From JBAPRR01 sp049281195 (lineage in GTDB: Bacteria > Actinomycetota > Acidimicrobiia > Acidimicrobiales > CAVXTF01), in the NCBI GenBank assembly GCA_049281195.1, contig JBAPRR010000265.1, forward strand, positions 1 through 11,017: DNA of 11,017 nt, given 5' to 3'. Below the pieces are notes generated by a model that was given only the letters and a program-made list of their open reading frames with translations, was not told where the DNA came from and made no database searches. Shown in pieces: positions 1-4,667 of the stretch; the stretch's first letter is position 1, and every line of letters starts with the position of its first letter. A program made the position numbers and the translations under genes.

Positions 1-466
1 TGTCACCGGTCGTGTTGAACGTGTACGTGTCCACCAACGTCTTGTCCCAGTAGACGTTCATCGTCTTCGTGACCGGTCCGCAATACATGTTGCCCGACAG
101 GTACCACGACAACTCGTATTGAGTCCCCGACTTGGTCGCCACGGCCTGTATCACGCTTCCCGAGGCCGACCCGGAGAGGTCGACAGATTGATTTCCGGCA
201 TAAGCGGTGAAATAGCTGCTGGTTTGGATATCGACGTTCTTCGGCCCGACGGTCCAGTCCACGATCGCCCTACTCTTGGGTCCGCGTTGGCAGACCTCGT
301 ACCCGACGCAGGCGCGATTCTCGAAGCTCCCGTTCTGGATGAGATTGGTGCCCGAAACCTGATCGCTCGGCGGTGAAACCGCTGAGCCGGCGGATGCTGC
401 GAACAGCGGGCCGACCACTGCAGCCAAACACATCGAGATCATCATCAACCGACCACGTCTCGACAT
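1..466 (-). CDS. Secreted DUF642 / choice-of-anchor C type protein, 5' part only
   Basis: This gene is partial: it starts at ATG 466-464 and runs off the left edge, leaving 155 codons. The N-terminus is a signal peptide, with basic residues SRRGR, a hydrophobic stretch at residues 8-24 and small residues for cleavage around 24-29 (AASAGSA). The mature part begins NLIQNGSFE (41-49), then IVDWTV (68-73), VDI (78-80), GNQSVDLSG (91-99), SVIQAV (104-109) and YELSWYLSGN (117-126). This succession is typical of the DUF642 / choice-of-anchor C beta-sandwich, a carbohydrate-binding-like module of exported proteins. Cysteines at 53, 59 and 129 could form disulfides. A G-rich ribosome binding site (AAAAAGGGGGTAGGG) directly precedes the ATG. 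The gene lies 68 bases downstream of encapsulin on the same strand, so co-transcription is possible, but an exported protein has no obvious role in a cytoplasmic shell. The family call is from motif memory; ligand and C-terminal anchor are unknown. Confidence 0.8.
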   Translation of the reverse strand, partial: MSRRGRLMMISMCLAAVVGPLFAASAGSAVSPPSDQVSGTNLIQNGSFENRACVGYEVCQRGPKSRAIVDWTVGPKNVDIQTSSYFTAYAGNQSVDLSGSASGSVIQAVATKSGTQYELSWYLSGNMYCGPVTKTMNVYWDKTLVDTYTFNTTGD

Positions 467-471
467 CCCTA

Positions 472-497
472 CCCCCTTTTTGTAGCCCCCCTTTTTG
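472..497 (-). repeat. Duplicated A5G5/A5G6 tract overlapping the RBS of the DUF642 gene
   Basis: On the minus strand CAAAAAGGGGGG (497-486) is followed after three bases by CAAAAAGGGGG (482-472), which ends five bases before the ATG at 466. The proximal copy supplies the purine-rich ribosome binding site. The distal copy could be a second site or simply a small duplication. The G tracts are five and six bases, short for slipped-strand variation. Confidence 0.6.
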
Positions 498-520
498 AGC
501 GGTCACATTGATCACCGGGC

Positions 521-548
521 TCAGGAGCTCAGCGTCAGGAGCTCAGCG
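521..548 (-). repeat. 14-bp perfect tandem duplication across the encapsulin stop codon
   Basis: TCAGGAGCTCAGCG occurs twice back to back, at 521-534 and 535-548. The encapsulin stop codon (minus-strand TGA at 537-535) lies in the second copy. The first copy lies just beyond the stop, so the duplication leaves the protein unchanged (both versions end ...LSS). Confidence 0.85.
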
Positions 549-1338
549 CCACTCCGGCCTCGGGGGTCACCACGCGGAAGGTGAAGCTCTCTTCGAAGTA
601 CAGCGACACGTTCTCGGCGTCGTGGCTCAGGTAGCCGACCGACAGGTCCTCGCCCGATTCGAAGAGGAAGTCCCCGCCCCGGAGGCTCACCACCACCGCG
701 CCCTCGACCCCCGGGGCCCAAACGATCGGTCCACCGAGTATCTGGTGCAGGTGGTCGAACACCACAAGGCCGCCGTGTTCGGTGGTCTCCACCACTCCCG
801 TGTAGCTGGCCGGACCCAGCGCAAGGCCGTACGGCCCGCTCACTCCCACTTCGAGCAGGGCCTCGACCGCCTTTGCCACCGGGCTCGGGTAGTCGGCGTA
901 GTTATTTCCGAGCTCGATCTTCTCGTGGGTGGTGGCCTGGGTGATGCCCACGATGCCGGCTTCCTCCCAGCCGTGGAACACGGCCACGTTCTCGGCCATC
1001 GCCACACGGCGTGCCGCACCCATCAGGTCCTCGAGGTCGATGTCCTCGGCCCCGCGGTCCGCATCGAGCAACTCGGTCCGTGACACCGAAAAGTCGGACC
1101 GCAGCTCCGTCAACGGGAGCACCCGGCGCAACTGGCCTCTGACTCCCGAGGTCGCGGAGCGCCCGAGCGGAGTCGTCCTGCCGAGATTCACAGCCGAGTG
1201 CTGCCAGCCGTGCGGACCGGAGAAGTCGACAAGCTTTCTCGCCGCCAGCGCGGCAACCAGTTGCCTGCGGGCCTCGGTGTCTACGAACTCCCAGCCCTCT
1301 TCGGTGATAGGGGCGTGTCCGCGCAGAAGGTGGTTCAC
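535..1338 (-). CDS. Family 1 encapsulin nanocompartment shell protein
   Basis: This 267-residue protein is the shell subunit of an encapsulin, a virus-capsid-like (HK97 fold) protein cage that encloses cargo enzymes in the cytoplasm. It aligns along its whole length with my memory of the Thermotoga maritima shell (about 265 residues): LLRGHAPITEEGW (4-16), ARKLVDFSGPHGW (33-45), LPLTELRSDF (74-83), SGPYGLAL (167-174), SLRGGDF (218-224), DLSVGY (231-236) and ETFTF-like EESFTFRVV (249-257). Older databases call the family linocin M18 or CFP29. The start is GTG at 1338, overlapping the ferritin stop as GTGA, with a strong AGGAG seven bases upstream inside the ferritin gene, so translation is coupled. 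The residue equivalent to T. maritima Trp87, the flavin-stacking residue, is Arg87 here, so flavin binding in the same way is unlikely. No protease motif is visible, and the family shell is regarded as lacking protease activity. Confidence 0.96.
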   Translation of the reverse strand: MNHLLRGHAPITEEGWEFVDTEARRQLVAALAARKLVDFSGPHGWQHSAVNLGRTTPLGRSATSGVRGQLRRVLPLTELRSDFSVSRTELLDADRGAEDIDLEDLMGAARRVAMAENVAVFHGWEEAGIVGITQATTHEKIELGNNYADYPSPVAKAVEALLEVGVSGPYGLALGPASYTGVVETTEHGGLVVFDHLHQILGGPIVWAPGVEGAVVVSLRGGDFLFESGEDLSVGYLSHDAENVSLYFEESFTFRVVTPEAGVALSS

Positions 1339-1715
1339 AGCGTGTCTCCTTTGAGACTTCCAATGTTGAGGGATCCGTCAGTGGAAGAAGAGGGCGTCCC
1401 TCCGTCGCCGCCTTCTGCTTCCTTCTCGATCTCGGTTACTGGTTCACTTGTGAAGAGGTACGTGCGCAGGTGCTCGTCCATGGCGGGATCGTGGCGGCGC
1501 AGCCACTCGAGCGTCATCGCAGCGTGCTCTTTCTCCTCGTCCCGGTTGTGGGCGAGGATCGCCGCGAGAGAGTCGTCATTCGTTCCCGCAACACGCTGGT
1601 CGTACCAGTCGACCGCCTCGAGCTCCTCCTGGAGTGAAGCGATCGCCCGATGCCGGTCGATGACGTCAGCCGACAGATGATCGAACGGTTCGTGCAGTCC
1701 GACGCTGTTCGCCAT
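1335..1715 (-). CDS. Encapsulated ferritin (EncFtn), encapsulin cargo
   Basis: This 126-residue protein is a ferritin-like iron oxidase packaged in the adjacent encapsulin. Members of the family have a two-helix subunit, dimerise to make the ferroxidase centre and form ring-shaped decamers; the shell stores the mineral. The first helix holds QEELEAVDWYDQR (29-41) and the second NRDEEKEHAAM (57-67). Against the well-studied Rhodospirillum rubrum protein, with an offset of one, the metal-site residues are all kept: Glu30, Glu31, Glu33, Trp37, Tyr38, Glu61 and His64. After the helical domain (to about residue 100) comes a Gly/Ser/Thr/Pro linker, EGGDGGTPSSST, then the targeting peptide GSLNIGSLKG (114-123), which matches the family 1 cargo signal. 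The start is ATG 1715, preceded by GAGGT nine bases upstream. It is the first gene of the operon, so cargo is made just ahead of shell. Regulation by iron or oxidative stress is plausible, but I found no convincing regulator box. Confidence 0.95.
   Translation of the reverse strand: MANSVGLHEPFDHLSADVIDRHRAIASLQEELEAVDWYDQRVAGTNDDSLAAILAHNRDEEKEHAAMTLEWLRRHDPAMDEHLRTYLFTSEPVTEIEKEAEGGDGGTPSSSTDGSLNIGSLKGDTL
1344..1352 (-). promoter_or_regulatory. Encapsulin ribosome binding site inside the cargo targeting-peptide codons
   Basis: The minus-strand sequence AAAGGAGAC contains AGGAG at 1350-1346, seven bases before the encapsulin GTG. In the ferritin frame the same nine bases are Lys-Gly-Asp, residues 122-124, at the end of the targeting peptide. 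It decides the GTG start at 1338. Confidence 0.9.
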
Positions 1716-1914
1716 GGGTTGTCTACCTCGTGTCTGTTGTTGTCGAGCCTGGGATCGTGAGTGTGGTGAGGATCGTTCGAATCTATCGGAAGCGCAGGTA
1801 TGGGGGTCTTGTGACGAAATTTTCTGATGTTCGCCGCCCTTCGCTCATGCCCTCCGGTCGAGCAGTCTCACCTGGTGGTTTGGCGCCTGTTGCAACCTGT
1901 GAATCCGAACTTAC

Positions 1915-1931
1915 TCAATCTGAATGATTGA
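1915..1931. promoter_or_regulatory. Possible operator: TCAATC-N5-GATTGA palindrome
   Basis: Two perfect six-base arms with a five-base spacer lie in the 246-base spacer between the divergent ferritin and beta-helix genes, 30 bases upstream of the beta-helix GTG. A weak promoter-like TTGCAA (1890-1895) precedes it. The rest of this spacer shows no other structure I trust, apart from an AT-rich patch around 1816-1826. A palindrome this size can arise by chance. Confidence 0.25.
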
Positions 1932-1961
1932 CTCGACACGGCATCGGGCAGAGAGTGGACA

Positions 1962-3647
1962 GTGAACGAACACGCCACAGAAAGTGGCGTTTCCGGCGGC
2001 GCATTGCGTAAACAGCGAGGTCCGAATCGACGGGCTCGCCGTGCGTCATTCCGGCTGCATCCAGGAGGCCGCGTGGCCATTCTTCGTCCACTTGCCATAG
2101 CCCTTTGCGCGATCTTGGTGGTCGGCGCAGGCTTCGAGATCGTTTCGAGAGCCGACTCGCCGTCGAAGCACCGGAAACACGTGAGCGCGGCGACGCTTGC
2201 CGTCGCTCCCGCGCCCACCTCACCTCCGGTTGCGGTGTGCGGGGATTCCCAGTTGTTGACCGGATCGGCGGATGCCCCGGCAAACGCCGTCCGTGTGCCT
2301 TCGGGGGACGACCAGGCTTTGACCCTCAACGAGGCGAACACCATCTATTGGTTCGCTCCCGGGGTGCACTCCCTCGGTAACAGCCAGAACGATCAGATCA
2401 TCCCGGCTGACGGTGACAGCTACATCGGTGCGCCCGGGGCGATCCTGTCCGGACGCGGGATCAACGACCTTGCGTTCACGCAGCACGCCAAGAACGTGAA
2501 GGTCGAGTACCTGACGATCGAGGATTTCGGCCCGCCAGGCGGCAATCAGAACCAGGGTGTGGTGAACGCCGACTCGGGATCGGGTTGGACGATCAGCCAC
2601 GACACGATCGAAGACAACGCCGGAGCGGGCGTGATGCTCGGGACGTCTGATGTCCTGACCGACAACTGTCTCACGAAGAACCAGCAGTACGGGTTCAGCT
2701 CGTACACACCATCGGGTCCCCGGAACATAACGATCACCGACAACGAGGTCAGCTACAACGACACGTACAACTGGGAGAAGAAGGATCCCGGCTGCGGGTG
2801 CTCGGGCGGCGCCAAGCTGTGGGACACCCACTACGCCACGGTGGCCGACAATTACGTGCACGACAACCTCGACGTGGGACTGTGGGCCGACGGCGACAAT
2901 GTGGGGATCGACTTCATCGACAACTACATATCGAACAATTTCGGGGAAGGTGTCATGTACGAGATCGGCTACAACGGGCTGATCGAAAACAACACCTTCA
3001 TCCACGACGCGGTGGGGGAGGGTCCGGAGAACCCGAGCTTCCCGACCGGAGCCATCTACATTTCGGAGTCCGGATCGAGCCCTGCGGTCGCCAGCCGCAA
3101 CGCGAGCGCTTTTGACATAACGGGGAACGTGTTCAAGAACAACTGGTCAGGAGTGATCCTGTGGGAGAACTCCAACCGCTTCTGCGGTCCCGACAGCCCG
3201 GACAACGCGGGAACCCTGTGCACGCTCGTGGCTCCCACGGTGGCGAGCCCCAGCACCTGCGTCGAACCTCGCATCGCCAACTCCCCACTTTTCGCCGATT
3301 GCCGGTGGCGGACCATGAATGTCGACATCTCCGACAACACCTTCGACTTCTCGGCCTCTGCGGTCGGAAACGGGTGCGAAGCATCGAAGGGCTGCGGGTT
3401 CAACGGCTTGTTTTCGGAGTACGGGATTACCGCTCCCTACAAGGCATGGGTCGTCCCGCGTGACATAAGCGACGAGCAGAACAACCGCTTCGCGGACAAC
3501 ACCTATTCAGGTCCTTGGCATTTCATGGCCGTGGCCCAGGGAACAGTCGTGTCGTACGCCAAGTGGACCCACGGATTCGTCGACAGATCGGACGGCTCCG
3601 ACATTCACTTCGACGGGCAGGACCAGAAAAGCACTTTCAAGAGTTAG
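1962..3647 (+). CDS. Membrane-anchored or secreted right-handed parallel beta-helix protein
   Basis: This 561-residue protein has a basic N-terminus (KQRGPNRRARR), one hydrophobic segment at about 38-58 (AILRPLAIALCAILVVGAG) and a long extracellular part. From about residue 150 to 470 it carries irregular repeats rich in N, D, G and I/V, such as NVKVEYLTIEDF, GWTISHDTIEDNAGAGVML, NITITDNEVSYND, GIDFIDNYISNNFGEGVMY, GLIENNTFIHD and FDITGNVFKNNWSGVIL. This is the rung pattern of right-handed beta-helix proteins (NosD/pectate-lyase-like PbH1 repeats), many of which bind or cut polysaccharides. I do not recognise a catalytic triad, so substrate and enzyme activity are open. Cysteines at 278, 280, 409, 420, 433, 447, 472 and 478 suggest disulfides outside the cell. 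Two starts are possible: GTG 1962 with a weak GAGAG, or GTG 2073 with AGGAGG four bases upstream, which would give a compact signal peptide and 524 residues. Its stop overlaps that of the convergent gene. Confidence 0.85.
   Translation: MNEHATESGVSGGALRKQRGPNRRARRASFRLHPGGRVAILRPLAIALCAILVVGAGFEIVSRADSPSKHRKHVSAATLAVAPAPTSPPVAVCGDSQLLTGSADAPANAVRVPSGDDQALTLNEANTIYWFAPGVHSLGNSQNDQIIPADGDSYIGAPGAILSGRGINDLAFTQHAKNVKVEYLTIEDFGPPGGNQNQGVVNADSGSGWTISHDTIEDNAGAGVMLGTSDVLTDNCLTKNQQYGFSSYTPSGPRNITITDNEVSYNDTYNWEKKDPGCGCSGGAKLWDTHYATVADNYVHDNLDVGLWADGDNVGIDFIDNYISNNFGEGVMYEIGYNGLIENNTFIHDAVGEGPENPSFPTGAIYISESGSSPAVASRNASAFDITGNVFKNNWSGVILWENSNRFCGPDSPDNAGTLCTLVAPTVASPSTCVEPRIANSPLFADCRWRTMNVDISDNTFDFSASAVGNGCEASKGCGFNGLFSEYGITAPYKAWVVPRDISDEQNNRFADNTYSGPWHFMAVAQGTVVSYAKWTHGFVDRSDGSDIHFDGQDQKSTFKS
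2063..2075 (+). promoter_or_regulatory. Strong internal RBS and alternative GTG start for the beta-helix gene
   Basis: AGGAGG at 2063-2068 is followed by four bases and an in-frame GTG at 2073. Translation from here gives a protein beginning with the hydrophobic segment (VAILRPLAIALC...), like an ordinary signal peptide. The four-base spacer is slightly short. The upstream GTG at 1962 has a much weaker site. Confidence 0.45.
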
Positions 3648-4225
3648 GAAGGTTCGGGGGGGTCAGTGAACTCGATGAACGGGCTCGGCGGAAGGTAGTC
3701 GGCCGGCACGTCCGACAGATGCCTGTAGTGCTCCACGGCGATCACGTCGGACGGGAATCCTTCTTCTTCGAAGACACCGCAGAGCTCGAGGTCGTGCGCC
3801 TTGGAGAACACCTGATCGAGTGAGGCGATGCCGGTTTCGATGTCTGTGTAGTCGTTGAGCTTGATCCGCCCCACGAGGCAGTACACCAATCCTTCCGGCG
3901 CCTTGCCGACGCGCCTCCCGATCATGCAGTGGTCGCGGCCGTCGTCGATGAAGTAGATGGTGTCGTCCCCGTAACCCAACGCCCGCCGGATCCGCTCCTC
4001 GTCGCCGGTGCCGCGTCCGCCCGGATAATGACGCCGATCCTTCATGGCCCAAAGGGGAGCCGGAGGAATGATGCCTTCGGGCTCGTCGTGGTCGAGGGGA
4101 GTCGATGTTGCCGGAGTCAGTGGTGGCACGACCACGCGTCCGAAGCCCACGATGTCGCCGGCCTCGGTGAACTCTTCCCCCGGTTCTACCGCCGCCTCGC
4201 CTTCGAACTCGGTCCCGTCAGTCAA
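3644..4225 (-). CDS. Hypothetical acidic protein, family not recognised
   Basis: This 193-residue soluble protein has no signal peptide or membrane segment. The first 60 residues are acidic and Pro-rich (EFEGEAAVEPGEEFTEAGD, then VVVPPLTPATSTP), so probably flexible. The middle, about 78-165, looks folded: RIRRALGYGDDTIYFIDDGRD (79-99, with paired acidic residues), CMIGRRVG (100-107), LVYCLVGRIKL (113-123) and VFSKAHDLELCGVFEEEG (139-156). Residues 160-193 are again Pro-rich. I cannot assign a function. The start is TTG 4225 with GGGAG seven bases upstream; no better ATG lies near, the next in-frame Met being residue 61. It faces the beta-helix gene tail to tail with a four-base overlap and is divergent from the small membrane protein gene, with 90 bases between. 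That this frame is real is supported by the lack of a competing gene and by actinobacterial-looking codon use. Confidence 0.75.
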   Translation of the reverse strand: MTDGTEFEGEAAVEPGEEFTEAGDIVGFGRVVVPPLTPATSTPLDHDEPEGIIPPAPLWAMKDRRHYPGGRGTGDEERIRRALGYGDDTIYFIDDGRDHCMIGRRVGKAPEGLVYCLVGRIKLNDYTDIETGIASLDQVFSKAHDLELCGVFEEEGFPSDVIAVEHYRHLSDVPADYLPPSPFIEFTDPPEPS

Positions 4226-4315
4226 TCCGCGCTCCCATCCTCGGCTCGATCCATTGGCACCGCCGACGAATCTTCATGCGTCGCCGGTACGATATAGGAA
4301 CACCGGAGCCGCAAT

Positions 4316-4639
4316 GTGCGGAGCATGGGGGACTTGATGAGTGAGTTGACCGACACCCTGGCGACATTGCCCGAGCACTTCACGGCCGAGGATCTGACGG
4401 CTCTCGCCCTGGCTGCGGACCCCGATCAGCCCCTCGACCCCGATGCCTTACCGATCTCCCAGTACCTCGGGGATGCTTCGGAAGCGACCGGTCTCCTTCC
4501 TTCTTGGTACATGGCAGCCCCGGCGAAACGCCACGCGCACAAGGGGGTCCAGTTCGTGGCGATCGCCGTGATCGCCGCGTTCGTCATCATCGAGGCCTTC
4601 GGGCTTTGCAGCACCTACGGGCAGCCCCTGTTCCACTGA
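4316..4639 (+). CDS. Small single-pass membrane protein with C-terminal LPSWYM...GLCSTYG signature
   Basis: This 107-residue protein has an acidic N-terminal half (MSELTDTLATLPEHFTAED onward, rich in Asp, Ala and Leu), a short LPSWYMAAPAKR segment (61-72), one transmembrane helix at about 78-96 (VQFVAIAVIAAFVIIEAFG) and a short tail GLCSTYGQPLFH. The positive residues just before the helix suggest an N-in orientation with a short outside tail holding one cysteine. I have the impression of similar small actinobacterial proteins with the same WYM and GLCSTYG ends, but know no function. The start is uncertain: GTG 4316 has GGAG eight bases upstream; ATG 4337 (protein beginning MSELTD) has GGGGGA four bases upstream. 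A -10-like GATATA near 4291 would place the transcript start just ahead of the gene. It stands alone, converging on the S9 peptidase gene. Confidence 0.75.
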   Translation: MRSMGDLMSELTDTLATLPEHFTAEDLTALALAADPDQPLDPDALPISQYLGDASEATGLLPSWYMAAPAKRHAHKGVQFVAIAVIAAFVIIEAFGLCSTYGQPLFH

Positions 4640-4643
4640 TCGT

Positions 4644-4666
4644 TTATTGCACTAGCCATGCAATAA
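4644..4666. terminator. AT-rich perfect inverted repeat between convergent genes
   Basis: TTATTGCA (4644-4651) and TGCAATAA (4659-4666) form an eight-base perfect stem with a seven-base loop. It lies exactly between the stop of the small membrane protein gene (4639) and the stop of the S9 peptidase gene (4668). The position suggests a two-way terminator. The stem is AT-rich and weak for a high-GC genome, but the flanking A/T gives each strand a few U residues after the stem. A protein-binding palindrome is the alternative. Confidence 0.5.
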
Positions 4667-4667
4667 G

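Noticed and set aside
508..1083. Long plus-strand open frame opposite encapsulin (191 codons)
   Set aside because: It lies antisense to the well-supported encapsulin gene, is rich in His/Arg from reversed GC-rich codons and resembles no family.
1776..1785. TTCGAA-centred sequence GATCGTTCGAATC as a LexA/SOS box
   Set aside because: The spacing does not match the actinobacterial GAAC-N4-GTTC box, and a TTCGAA hexamer is common in such DNA.
2220..3005. 261-codon minus-strand open frame opposite the beta-helix gene
   Set aside because: The Val/Asp/Arg-rich composition is the mirror of the beta-helix codons; the plus frame has clear repeats and a membrane segment.
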